DNA of 64,000 bases from Castanea sativa (Eukaryota > Streptophyta > Magnoliopsida > Fagales > Fagaceae): the NCBI RefSeq assembly GCF_040712315.1, contig NC_134013.1, forward strand, positions 82,466,001 through 82,530,000. Reading direction: 5' to 3'. The stretch's first letter is position 1; the number at the start of each line of letters is the position of its first letter. The notes beneath the pieces are model-generated. The model ran no database searches, was not told where the DNA came from, and saw only the letters and a list, made by a program, of their open reading frames with translations. This document shows, piece after piece, positions 10,445 through 22,820 of this stretch. A program made the position numbers and the translations under genes.

Positions 10445-11262
10445 TTAGGGGTGTCAATGTTCGACTCAACCCACCAGCACAACACAAACCTGATACGGGT
10501 TTTTGCGAGTTAGGATTAGGCCTTAGCGGAGTTGGGTTATAAACGGGTCAACTCGAAAGCAACACGATAAAAAATATGTTATAAACAAGTCAACTCACGT
10601 AACCCGCAATAAATACGTTTGACACGCTAATTTATTTGTGTCAAATCAAAATAACACATTTAACACAATCCGTTTAATTAGTATAACAAATAAATATTCA
10701 TTTTATTTTAGATTTGTCAAATATCTTTTATATCTAACCTATATTTCAAATTTAAAAAGAAAAGTGAGTAATTACAAAAACTTATAAGGGATATAATTAG
10801 AAATTGAAACTTTACAAACCCTGAGGATATTATATTTTTGTTAAACTATATTATTTTGAATTTGGGTTGAAGTTTATGCACTTCTTTTAAGGTGTAAAGA
10901 ATTTATTTTTAGATAAATATTATATTTTTGTTGAACTATAATATTTTGAATGTGGGTTGAAAACTTGAATGTATGCATTACTTTTGGGATGTAAAAAAAA
11001 AAAAATTCTAGATGGATGTTATATTTAATATTATTCAAGTTGAAATGGGTTGTGTTATATTTGTGTTAACCCAACACGAGCCGTTTATTAAGCATGTCAA
11101 GTGGGTTGGGTCAAGTCAACCCGCCTTATTAATAGGTTGGATTATGGTTGAAGGATCATTACATGATTATTAAATGGGTCAGGTTCAAGTTGAGTCATTT
11201 GGTCGAATATCCCTACATTGACACGACACAAACCTGACACGCTAACCCGAATTGACACCCCT
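10445..11262. mobile_element. Non-autonomous hAT-like element 1
   Basis: Its ends are inverted copies of AGGGGTGTCAAT. The flanks ACATTATA (10437-10444) and ACATCATA (11263-11270) match at 7 of 8 bases, as expected for an 8-bp hAT duplication. Inside are repeated AACCCG / CGGGTT tracts and no open frame. Confidence 0.6.
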
Positions 11263-11422
11263 ACATCATATCATCTTCTAAATGGTTGATCGGTAACGCA
11301 CCTTGATTTAGTCATTAATAATGTCTGATCTTCCTTAAAATACTAAGGTCTAATTTGTACTAATGGTGCTATATATAAAAATAAAAAATAAAATTTAGTT
11401 GCAGTACTATAATGATTAATTT

Positions 11423-11990
11423 TAGGGGACACAATCTGCGAACCCAACACGATACAATATGAAATTAGCAGGTTATGAGTTGAGTCTTAATGGGTTCATG
11501 TTATATTCGGATTGACACGACTGACCCGTTTAATAAATGAGTTGGGTTAGTATTTAGCATATGGAATCCGTTTGATTTGTTTAACCCGTTTAATTAAATA
11601 ACATTTTACCAATATACCCTTCAAATCCTAGATATATAAACTTATTAGTTGTTGTGGTTTATTTTCTTTCACATATTGTGATTGATTATTTGTGATATTG
11701 AGACATGTCTTAGTTTTGAATGACTATTTGTGATGTAATTACTCATTAATTCTGAATTTTATATTAAAAATATTTATTTGTTTGTTTTTCATAATTTTTT
11801 TTCTTTTCATTTTGATAATATCTAATAAACAGATTGACATGATTGACCTGTTTAATAAATGTGTCGTATTATGGTTGAGAAATCTTGACCCGTTTAATAA
11901 ACATGACGAGTTAGTGTTGACCTATATAATTGGATACTCATGAGTTGACACGACATGAACCCAACACACGAACACGAATTGCCATCCCTA
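11423..11990. mobile_element. Non-autonomous hAT-like element 2
   Basis: It begins TAGGGGACA and ends GCCATCCCTA (short TAGGG inverted ends). Both sides carry a perfect 8-bp ATTAATTT duplication (11415-11422, 11991-11998). Internal AACCCG / GACCCGTTTAATAA tracts resemble element 1, so the two are probably distant relatives. Confidence 0.6.
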
Positions 11991-13964
11991 ATTAATTTCC
12001 CAAGAAATGCCCACATTAATTTAAAAAAAAAAAAATTGTTTCCCTCAGACAAATGATAATGATGGATTAGTAAAGTAGGGGCTTATATTTCCAATCAAAT
12101 CACTAAGAGAGAACATGAGGACCTAAATACTGGTGGATATTCAACCTTATATTTTTGGTGTTACTGGACCAAACCTTTCAAACTTGGTTGGATACCAGAG
12201 GATGTCTAGCATTACTTGAGTCATTTCCCATTAGATTTAAAAGCAATAAAGATCTAGGATACAGATCAGTGATACTTGTAAAGAAGAGAAAATAAGCCTG
12301 TGAAATTGTTACGACTGAAACTTAATTAGCTGCACTAGATGATGATGCCACCTGAACCCAGTTGCATCTCCCAATAGTAAAGTTCGTCAGGTAAATAAAT
12401 TCATACAGTTTTAAGTGTCGGGTCAAAGACTAAGGTCCTTTGCTCAAGTTTTTATTTTATTTTATTTTATTATTATTACAATTGAATTTAATTACAATTT
12501 TTAACTTCTTATTGGATGCAGCTAGCAGAGAAGATTTAATTGTCAGTCTACAAGGATTTTTATGGTTGCAGTGGTAATTATAACTTGAGAATATTTTTTA
12601 ACATAGTACCAGAAGTACTAGTGAAAAAAAAAAAACATGTTTTCCTTGAAGGCCATGAAGAGATTCTTGTACTCCATAATCAAGGTTTCATTGATACCTC
12701 TCTCATCTGAAATTTTTGATTTGATGTTTTTGACTTCCATATGAAAAAATCACAACAAAAAAAAAAAAGAAAAAAAAAGAGAAAAGGAAATAAATGGTGA
12801 AGTGGTGGAAGTGGTAGGTTATGGTCATAGGAGGTGAGAAATGGGGGAAGAAATAAAGAGTAGAGGCTATGATTTATTCTAGGACTTAAGAATCTTTTCT
12901 TCCCAACTTTGTTATAGTGAAGAGGGCCATAAATATAACTTGCAGTAGATTGGTGGAAAGTGTTTTCTTCAGGAAAAAAAAGCATGGACAACTCTTTCTT
13001 TTTTTATTTTTTTTTTATGAAAAAGCATTGACAACTTGATATATCATAATATTTATGTACTTAGTCATGCAACACTAGTGCCTAAGTTTTCTATCTTTAT
13101 GTGTTTTCTTAAATTTAGAATTCACGTTTCTTTTGTGTTTTTATTGAATTCAATTTGTATGAGGATTTGCATTTTCATTTTATAATCCCTCCCATCTTGT
13201 CGTATGAGAAGGACAATTTGACCTACTGAAGCAAACATCGTGGTGCAGCGGCTTCCTCGTGCTAGTATATACATATATATATATAAGGGATAAAAAGGAT
13301 TAAAGTGGATTGTATCATTATATAAGATGGGAATATTGTATTATTATCACCTTCCACTAGGTACTTATTTAAGGCAATTCCAAATGAATGGTAGGCAAAA
13401 AGAGATCTGAGTGCAAATTTGGTCATGAAAAATCGATCTGGGTTGTTACAAACACATATCTAGCAAATTTTTAAGCGATAAATTGACTAATTGGACAAAA
13501 GGAATTTATGATTCATAATTCACAACCTTCCTTGATGATTAATTGCACTAATCAATTAATTAAAATATTAACAAATCAGAAAGGCCATCTTTGGTTGGTT
13601 GGGATATTAATAATGCAAATTTGGAACGAAAAGAGCTTGTTGGCCTGCAGTGACAAGAGAAAAATCTCATTTGTACGACATGTACATCTCCAATAGTCAT
13701 ACAAGAAGGAAAATTTCAACAGAAAAGGAATCAAAAGTAAAACAATATATAACATTTGTGGCTGAGGAACCAATGGCTATAAACTAAAGTAAAACAATAT
13801 ATAACATCTGTGCTGTGGCTGAGGAACCAATGATAAACTAAGTATCCATTAGAATTGTCTTTACAAATTAAATACTAATCAAACAAATGTAAGTAGTACT
13901 CAACAAATCAAAATAAATCTGAAATTTCAGTTAAGTTTCAATTTTCTTGTAACCATTTTCATAA

Positions 13965-16900
13965 TCAAACATCATCAGTTTTAGGAGGCACTTCTTCAAT
14001 TGGCAGTGATGAGGAAGTATTAGAGAGATAATCCTTCAACCGTCCCATTTCATGGGCTACATCCAACATGGTTGGTCTAGTTGAAGGTGTGAACTGTGTG
14101 CACAAAAGGCCAAGCTCAATCATTTCTAGAATCACATCTCTCCATATATTGGTGTATTCCTTTGGCATGACCGATGGGATGCACCTATCAAGAGCATGTT
14201 CAACTATGGGATCCAGCTTATGGGGGAAGTGACTCTTAACCCATTCATGCAAGCTTGAGCCTTCATCAATAAGAACTTCTGTAGGGCGTCTTCCCGTTAT
14301 GATTTCCAATAAAAGGACCCCAAAACTATACACATCCCCCTTAGGTGAAGCACTTCTGCCCAATCCATATTCTGCATTTGGATAAATTGATGAAAGAGTA
14401 GAATTAGTATGGTAGTAAAAAAAATTATTTATTATGTTGTTGATGTGACACTAATCATAATCATTGTCATGTCAGTTTTTAAATTTTTTGTTTAGTAAAA
14501 CAGTATTAGCATTAGAAGTTTCCTTAATATATTTTATCCTAGTATGAAACATCATTTTCCTTAGGAGACTTTCGGTGTAATGGAAAACCAGTACCAAGAC
14601 ATGCAATACGTTGTAATTATTGCTAGCATTGTGAACAAATAATCTTGTAGTATAGTGATTAGTGAGTACTATGATTAAACCAATAAGGTCCTAACTCATT
14701 AAATTATTATTCTTATCATTTTACTAGACTTTACAAAGAACTCTATTGATGATTTTTTTGAGAAGCATGGGGCTATTCAGTGTTTAAGAAGGAAAACCAT
14801 CTGACTAATTAATTTTGACAAATCATATGGTGTGCAGAATGTTGAACATAATTTGTTTGCACAAACCAACTAAGAAGTGTTGAACAGAATGATATAATAA
14901 AGATTTGTGAGTTGCTCAGCAAATAAGTGATAGTAACCATAATGAAACATAAAAACTATGAAAAATTCTAACAAAGAAATCATACGAGGAAAATTTAACC
15001 ATATTTAATTCTAGGCTTCTAGCTTAGGCAGAAAAATACTTACCAGGAGCAATGTAGCCAACAGACCCGCACAATAAGCCATCTGTTGAGTTGATGGATA
15101 TTGTTTCCTTCACATTAGCACTTTCATCACCCCCTTTAACCAGCCTTGCAATTCCAAAATCAGTTACCAAAGCTGTCAAGTCATCATCAAGAAGAATATT
15201 GCTCGGTTTTAGATCACAGTGTACAACTTTAACTGGAGAATGATGGTGCAAATAGGCCACTCCTTCAGCAACATCACTGCATATGTTCACTAGCTGTATC
15301 AAATCCAGACCACGTTTCAATCCATGGCTTGGGTAGAGATGCCTTTCCAAGCTTCCATTCGACATCAGTGGAAGAACAAGAGCCTTAAAGTCTGGCCTAC
15401 TGCAAATTGTGATGATCCTTATTAAATTCCTATGCCTTGTCCTCTTTAGGACTTGGCATTCTCTCTTAAAGCTCCATGGAGTTTCTATAGCTGACTTTGT
15501 ATCCAGAACCTTTACAGCAATTCTTGTATTATCATGAAGAACTCCCTTATAGACGTGACCAAACTGGCCTGAACCAATTAGGCTTGAAGCACTGAACCCA
15601 CCGGTGGCTTCAATGAGTTGACCATATGAGATTCTAGGGTGCTTGAGCTCTTTCCTTTCTTGTTCTTCCTCCTCCAAGTCCCTTCCATTGAAAATTTCCA
15701 ATTGTGATTGGATTCTTGACCTTTGTACAAGACGGTGCCCAAGTATGCATACAATGGGAATGGCAAGTAATGAGAGGAGAATTGACAAAATAAGCATAAG
15801 ATGAGAATGTCTATTTGAGCACTTTGTCATGCTTTCAATTGAGCCACAAAGGCCATCATTTCCAAGGAAAGAGTCTATAGTGAGCAATGAAAACGCTCCC
15901 TCATTAGATACATTTCCGGAGAATTTGTTGAAAGAGAAGTTCACATACTTGAGAGTAGAGGACACCTGCAAAGATTGTGGTATTGCACCAATCAATTGGT
16001 TCAAAGACACGTCAAGTGCTTTTAGATAAGGCAATTGCCCTACTGAAAATGGAAGGGGGCCTTCTAAAAAATTACGCGAAAGGTTGAGACTCTCTAGTGC
16101 AATGCAACTTTTGAGTTGTGTTGGGATTGTGCCAGAGAGATTGTTACTAGATAAATCTATAGCTAGCACCATGTCCATTTTACTGAGCTCTAATGGCAAA
16201 GGTCCATATAAGTGATTGCTAGACAAATTCAAGTATAACTTCAAGCTTCTCAACCCTGCAACTTCACTAGGAATCACCCCAGAAAGCTTATTGTGAGAGA
16301 GGTCTAGAATTTCTAAATTGACACATTGGCCTAAACTTGGTGGTATTGTTCCTGAGAGCTGGTTTTGATAAAGCAGGAGTCTTCTTAACTGGGGAAGGTT
16401 TGCAAAGCTATTCGGAATTGAACCCGATAGCTTGTTTCTCGATAAATCTAGAAGACCTAGATGGGGAATGTTGCCAAGAGCTGGCGGAATCTCACCAGAG
16501 AGTGAATTATTTGACAAGTAAACCCTCTCTAGCTTTCCCACTCGACATAGTTCAAGTGGGATTGAACCATTCAATAAGTTACTAGACAAGTTTAAGAGGG
16601 TAAGATTCACAAGGTTTGAAATGTGAGGAGGAATAAAGCCATAGATAAGATTCTCATCAAGATGAAGTTGCACAAGATTGATAGAAAGATCACCAACAAT
16701 GGGAGGAATTTTCCCACCAAGGTTATTTCCCGCCAATTCAAGTTCTAGAAGGTCAGAGCAATTTCCTAAGGAAGCAAAGAAAGGTTCAAGGTTGTTGTTA
16801 CCATCATGGCTAACAAAGCTATTATAGGACAAATAGAGTATTTGTAACTTTGGCATTTCAAGTACAATCTCTGATGGTAGCTCCCCAATTAACATATTAG

Positions 16901-17588
16901 ACTCCAAGTCCAGCCATTGAAGTTGTGTGGAATTTGAAAGGGCTCGTGGTACATGTCCCACAAGCCTATTCGACCAAAGCAAAAGAAACTGCAACTCTTT
17001 AAGCCCACATTCATTCTTAAAGGGGATTTCTCCACTTAAAGAATTGTTAGAAAGGTCAATATACCTCAGGGATAAAGACCCATTACAGAAAAGAGATTCC
17101 GGGATCTCACCTTGAAGCTTGTTACTTCCCAAATCAAGATATACCATATTTTGAAGAAATCCCAAGTGGTATGGAATTTTCCCCTCAAGAAAGTTCCATG
17201 ACAAGCTGAGTTGTCTGAGCCGAGAGAGAGAGCCTAACTCTTTAGGAATAGGACCCTTAAAGAAATTCCTTGATAAATCAAGTACAGTCAAGGAAGAAAG
17301 ATTGGCTAGAGATGGAGAAATAGTGCCACTAAGCCATGTTGCATTGAGAATAAGCTCTGTGACACTGTTGCTTTCATTGTTGCAGCTCACTCTTGCCCAG
17401 TTGCAAACATGAACACTTGAAGAGTTCCAATTCTGAAGGACATGTCCAGGGTCTGAAACAATCCCTGACATGAAAGAAAGCAATGCTGCTTTGTCATTCA
17501 TAAGCTGAGAATTTTGTGCACCAAGGACACCATACAAAACAGCAACCAAACATAGGAAATTGTACATGGAAAATTTACAAAATCCCAT
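13965..17588 (-). CDS. LRR receptor-like Ser/Thr kinase, copy A (intact, two exons)
   Basis: Plasma-membrane receptor kinase resembling Arabidopsis At2g24130. Exons 17588-15044 and 14371-13965; the intron (672 bp, GTAAGT...GCAG) is phase 1 and splicing restores the APE motif (YIAP-EYGLG). Product about 983 residues. Signal peptide about 1-23; LRR N-cap with a W-x-C type motif about 30-70; about 20 LRRs of LSGxIP type; membrane segment about 597-618. The kinase has GSGQFGHVYKG (about 670), IAVKVL, HCDLKPSN (about 791, non-RD) and DFG (about 812). The ATG at 17588 matches the starts of B and C; an in-frame start at 17699 would bury the signal peptide. An acidic juxtamembrane stretch (LEEEEQERKE) is absent from B and C. 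The TATA box found in B and C is not conserved here. Confidence 0.92.
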
Positions 17589-18010
17589 TGTAGAATTGAA
17601 CAGAAAGAGAGTGGATGACACACAAGAAATGCAAAAACATGTACGTGGGCTTAATAAGAAGATAAAAACTAAGCCTTTGAGAGAGATGGATGTGTTCAAT
17701 GCAAAGAAGGAATTGTACTATGTAATGCTAAAAAAAATTTGAACTCTTTTATTTTGTGCCTAACTGCCGTTGAAGGAAGGAACGTACGTTTGGCGCCTGT
17801 GAAAATTGACTTTGAAAGTCACCAATAGGTGTACAACACGTGTGGTATAGTGACATGACACGTAAGCAACGTTAAGATTTGGGGAGCAATGGTGCTGTAC
17901 ATGTCAGCGACCTAATTAAATATCAGACTTCTAAAATAGTTTACTATTTGGTTTTGTTTTGTTGAAACATGTGTGGTTTGGTTTTTTTCCTAGTGAGAGT
18001 TTGGGCTATA

Positions 18011-18290
18011 TTTAGTGGATGGTGTGCTGTTAAGGAAGATAATGTAGCATAATAGGCACGCTTAGGGGACGGTGATGTAGCAACTGGGAGGGTATTGGTT
18101 TTGGCAAACTTGTCGGCTGAGATAGAGATGTCTTTTTTTAGCACTATGTTGATATCAATGTCAGTTCAGAAGTTGATACATAACCTCATTTGGGTATCAT
18201 GTATTGCACTCACTCTCACTCTCACAAATATATATAGATATATAGCACACCATGCAACTAATAATCTAATGAAAGAGATTGATGCTGTAG
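18011..18290 (-). promoter_or_regulatory. Conserved upstream block, copy A
   Basis: About 280 bp starting 420 bp upstream of the copy A ATG. It is shared with 44081-44350 and 56028-56300, including the core ATAATGTAGCATAATAGGCA. The function is unknown; retention may reflect only recent duplication. Confidence 0.35.
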
Positions 18291-20710
18291 TAAATTTAGC
18301 AGTAGAAAACTAACTGTAAAGAGAAAAGACAAAAGAAAAACTAAACATAAAGAAAAAGTTCCTATGAATGTTAATATTGTATGTAATTACATTGTTGCAT
18401 ACTAGTTGAAATCAAGAATTTTCCATGATCCCTATGAAAAAGGGCAAGAGGATTGAGATTGGGTTGGAATCAATGTGTTGAGTTCGATGTCATAACTAAG
18501 AGCCAGACTTTGATCAATGTTTTGGCTTTCACAAGGTATCAAAATTGATCATAGATGTTTACGATCTTTGATCGATATTTGTAGTAAAACTTATAGTATC
18601 ATTTACATCACTCTCATTTGCCTTAATCAATCAAGAGATTTTCCATTACTCCTTAAGGTTACTTGTTATATCATACACATACACTTCTTGCATTGTTTAT
18701 TCTTTCCACATTTTGTTGGAAAATTTAGACCATGTTTGTTAAAGTTTAACCAATTTTATAGCAATGAATTTATTAAACAGATTTTTTTATTGCTCGTTTT
18801 GTTTTGGTTAAACACATTGAAGCTTCTCACAGCAACATATCTATGTTGAATATAGCAATTTCAACTTGATCATCAACCTTCATATATATCTTATTTGGTT
18901 TGATGCTAGGCCGTTCCAAGCGTTTTGGAGGCCTAAGGCGAAATCTTCAAATAAGGCCTTTATATTATTACTTAAATAATATTTAACTAGCATTTTATAT
19001 AATAATTTTTTTTTAAATCCATTATGTTTACTTTTTAATATGATTTTTTTTAGAAAATGCTAAAGTTATAACAAATTTTACTACAAACTGGTGTTGTAAT
19101 GAATGTGATCAATGACAAGTTTACGAAAATACTAGAAATATTATAAAATTTACAACATGAGAATTATAAAGATATATCACCAATCACAAATATTTATTTA
19201 AAAATGCATTCAATAGTTTTTAGAAATCCACCTATCATATTCATTGTCACATTAAATTATAAAAGTTATGGAGACTACCATGCACCCTTGGTACAATGAT
19301 CACTCCACAATTATAAGTTCTTGTGGGGTGTGAAGGGCAATGACCGGGATTTAAGTCTCTAGAAGAGAATTTCGTCTCTAGAAGAGAATTTCGCACACAT
19401 ATACACTTAAATTAGGTTAGAATAGAAATTTTATCTTGTATAAAAATAATTAAATAAATAAAATTTATGTAGTAAAATTTATAGTATGTTTAACATTTTC
19501 CTATTTGAATTACTTTGATGGTGAATGAGAACTCAGTCACAAAGCCTTAGGCGTACAAAAACACAAGTTTGGTGGTGAGTAGATCTTCATTCTTCACTAA
19601 GCCAGCTCCATTAGCACATGGATGAAGCCCCTCACTCTGATATTTTTGGTATCAACTAATTCATTCAAGCGAATAAACTCTGTTATTTGGAGAAGTATAG
19701 AGATAATTTAATTAAAATTTGTTTAATATTTGGTTGTTTTAGTCAAATGATTAGTTTTTATTGGTCCAATCAAGTTGTAAAAATTTAGCACCTCTTAAAA
19801 AAAAATATTGGCTTAAACAAATCAGAGATTTCAAAATTACATTTTAAGAGAAGTCCATATTTTCATTTTATTTTATATTTTAAAATTGGAATAAATGGTG
19901 ATAAAATCTTAAAAAATACAGAAGGCCAAAAAGGCCTAGGACTGAACTCTGCAGCTGACATGCTATCATATTAGTCACTTGCCTGCATGAAGCTTTGCCT
20001 GAAACTATGTGGAAGTCTTTTGAGAAATCAGTGTGTATATGGCAGTGCCCAAACTTTTTCTATTTTTTACCATTGCACAGTGCACAGTGCACAGTGCACT
20101 TGACATGGGCTTTTTGGTCCCTTTTGTGTTCCAACTTCCAAGCCCATCAGAAGGTCCTTGAATGAGCCCATTTTCAGTGCAAAATGATCACCTTACCCTC
20201 CAATCAAGTTCTCCTAATTATCCAATGTGTTGGACTTGGATCCTTCCTCCTGTGTGTATGGGTTTGGTCAATACAATAGAATCTCAAATGCATGTACTTT
20301 TTATTTATATTTTGGGCTTGATCTTGTGGTGGAATGGTCTGGTGGGCCGTGGGCATATTTGAGGGTGTATAAAATCAAAACCTGGAGATTGGAAGAAATA
20401 TATGAGGGTGTGGGTGTTTGTATTATATTTCTATGTTTCATATGTGTATATGAATAATGAATTTATGTATATCTTCTTCTTCTTCTTTTTAAGTGATTGA
20501 TAAGAATGTATCTCTATACTTTATAAAACAGCTTAATGATACAAAATCTTAAAATACATGAAGCAGTTTCACGATTAAATTGATGTAGCCAACTAGCTAA
20601 GAAAATATTGCTTGATTTAAGGAAAAGCTTAAGGGTACCATTATATGCAGAGGCCTTCCAATAAATTTGCATAGTGATCTTCTGTACCAAAAATGAAATA
20701 TTCAATGTCA

Positions 20711-21375
20711 AAGATATCTTGCAACATAAATTATCTTCTGTAAAATTAATAATCTTAATCTAGGCATAAACATGAGGAACAAAAAATTAAACGGACTTTT
20801 GTCTTATTTTTTCCCTTTCTAAAACTCAAGATCAAGAGAAAGAAAGATTTCATATTACTTGCAGCAGCATGTTCACATTATTCAAACACCGGTAAATTTA
20901 TTACTCACTTTGATTTTGAAATCCAAGCAAGATGCAGCCCAACCACCCTCAACGTTTAAATGAAGCCTTTGTAAGTCCTCCCATGTCCGCCTTCACTTAC
21001 ATATAATGATAACATGTGTTCATTTCTCCAACTAGACTACGAGGACACGTGCGATCTCTTCTTGAAACTAAATAGTTATGAAAGAGCATTCATCCTTTCA
21101 TTTTCTTTTAACCCCTTTAGCTTTTCATGTCAAGGTATTAGTTTATTGAATTAACCAACAGAGGAAATTCATACAGTATTTATTATATACAGTTGTGCAT
21201 TAATTATTTATATTAAATGATTTTTATGACTATTTTTATAAATTCTATTTAAGAAATTCCTCATGCATAGTTGTTTTGTAGACAATTGATGCAAAAGCCT
21301 AAAATTAAATATTTGTGAATTCACTAAAATTAATCTTAACTGTTTAAATTTTCTCAATCCTTTTAGTGAGATGTA

Positions 21376-21435
<60 letters not shown>

Positions 21436-21650
21436 AACTAACATTGTATAGTATTTATTCTATGTAATTAGATAGATTACTAATAGAATAAATATGTTTA
21501 TTTTGTTATATTAATTATTTTAAGTATAAAGAAAATTTAATATCATTTTTCTAAGATTTATATGAGAGACAATTGAATTTTTTATAAGTGAAAAATAATT
21601 GATTTGATATATGGTATTCTTGCTAAAATTTAGTTGTTTTTGCAACAATT
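20711..21650. other. AT-rich spacer with an (AT)n(TG)n microsatellite
   Basis: No gene is seen. 21376-21434 is an uninterrupted AT dinucleotide run followed by a TG run. Around 20910-20930 a minus-strand stretch reads like an exon end (CTTGGATTTCAAAATCAAAG then GTGAGT with one base offset). A related stretch lies at 23852-23875; both may be remnants of one lost gene. Confidence 0.5.
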
Positions 21651-21655
21651 GAAAC

Positions 21656-22441
21656 TATAGGAATGATAGGCCCAGTGGTGTGCGCTGGGCCGTGGGCCTT
21701 GTCCAAGGACGCCTAATAATCCGAAGACGGATAAACGTCATCGCGAAAGTCCACGTTAGTGTATAAAGAAAGGGGTCTAGTTATGAAGATTCAGGAAGGA
21801 AAACCGAGGACAAACGACACCTCGGCTAAAGTGTGGTCTGCCATCAAGAACAACACTCCGGAAGCTTCTATTGATAAGGATAAGCATCAGGAAAACATAG
21901 GACAAAGGGAAGCTAAGAAATATCTAAGAGAAAGCTGCTACTATCGCATTGAATACTCTGCAGTTAACTCTCTGGCCACATTAAAGTGGAAGTGATACTT
22001 GAACAGTAATATTCAATTTTATAACCACTCCTAGAGACATCAGTAAGGTGCTAATGGGACAATGATCAAAGCTAACCACTTGACTTACACGTGGAAGGTG
22101 GAGATGGAGAAAAATGAGGGGAATATAAGGAAGAGAGACACCATTATGGAAGATCATCTGAGAATGGAGAGAAAATCACTATAGCACCAAGAACTGGACT
22201 TGTAACCAAATTCAAAAGAAATATATATATAAGAACTAGTCTCCTCGGACTATGCCGAGGACAATTTCCTTTTAAAAAAACCAGTTTATGCTTGTTTCCT
22301 TGTCATTAGGGCTCACTATAATTATTTTCTAACTCATTAAAGCCTAATTTTTTAGCCTATCTCTACAAATTCATTGTATTGGGCTCTTTGGGCCTAGATC
22401 CTTTTACCTTTTGGGTTTAGGAACCAAATTGCGTCCTTACA
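21656..22441. mobile_element. Solo LTR (786 bp), TSD GAAAC
   Basis: Flanked by GAAAC at 21651-21655 and 22442-22446. The right end is CCTTACA. The left end reads TATAGGAATGATAGG, so the TG start is probably mutated. The distal part (TCTACAAATTCATTGT, then repeated TTGGGC/GGGCCT) matches the solo LTR at 42821, so the two belong to related families. No coding capacity. Confidence 0.55.
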
Positions 22442-22820
22442 GAAACAATGTCTATTGTGGACTTTGTGGAAAGTGGAGATGGATAAAAATGAGGGGAATA
22501 TAAGGAAGAGAGACACCATTGTGGAAGATCATCTGAGAACGGAGAGAAAACCACTGTAGCACCAAGAACTAGACTTGTAACCAAATTCAAAAGAAATATA
22601 TATATAAAAACTAGTCTCCTCGGATTGTGCCAAGGACGATTTCCTTTAAAAAAAAAAAAAACAGTTTATTCTTGTTTTCTTGTTATCTGGGCTAACTATA
22701 ATTATTATCTAACTCATTAAAACCTAGTTTTCTAGCCTACTCTCTACAAATTTATTGTATTGGGCTCTTTGGGCCTAGATCCTTTTACCTTTTGGGTTTA
22801 TGAACCAAATTGCATCCTTA
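22091..22820. repeat. 375-bp tandem duplication over the LTR end
   Basis: GTGGAAGGTGGAGATGG at 22091 recurs as GTGGAAAGTGGAGATGG at 22466, and the copies run in parallel to CCTTACA(G/A)AAACAATGTC. The second copy thus includes the LTR end, the target duplication and flank, so the duplication happened after LTR insertion. Roughly 93-95% identity by eye. Confidence 0.75.

Larger units (their letters stand above)
12410..20710 (-). repeat. Duplicated unit A (3' flank, kinase gene, upstream region)
   Basis: Sequence collinear with 25770-47430 and 50323-59663. Landmarks are GGTCAAAGACTAAG near the left edge, the kinase gene, a block at 18011-18290 and a block at 19990-20710. 18360-19640 has no clear partner in B or C; it is AT-rich with GGCCTAAGGC motifs at 18940 and 19537 and looks like a decayed transposon. 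The limits are approximate, set by eye. Confidence 0.75.

Noticed and set aside
15024..15043. Copy A exon 1 reading on to YIAPGKYFSA and a stop
   Set aside because: This is read-through into the intron; the GTAAGT donor and exon 2 restore the APE motif.
15829..17115. Plus-strand ORFs over the kinase genes (also at 40639-42222 and 53411-54983)
   Set aside because: Antisense shadows of the LRR codons, repeated in each paralogue.
17589..17699. 37-residue N-terminal extension of copy A
   Set aside because: Copies B and C have no counterpart, and the signal peptide fits only the start at 17588.
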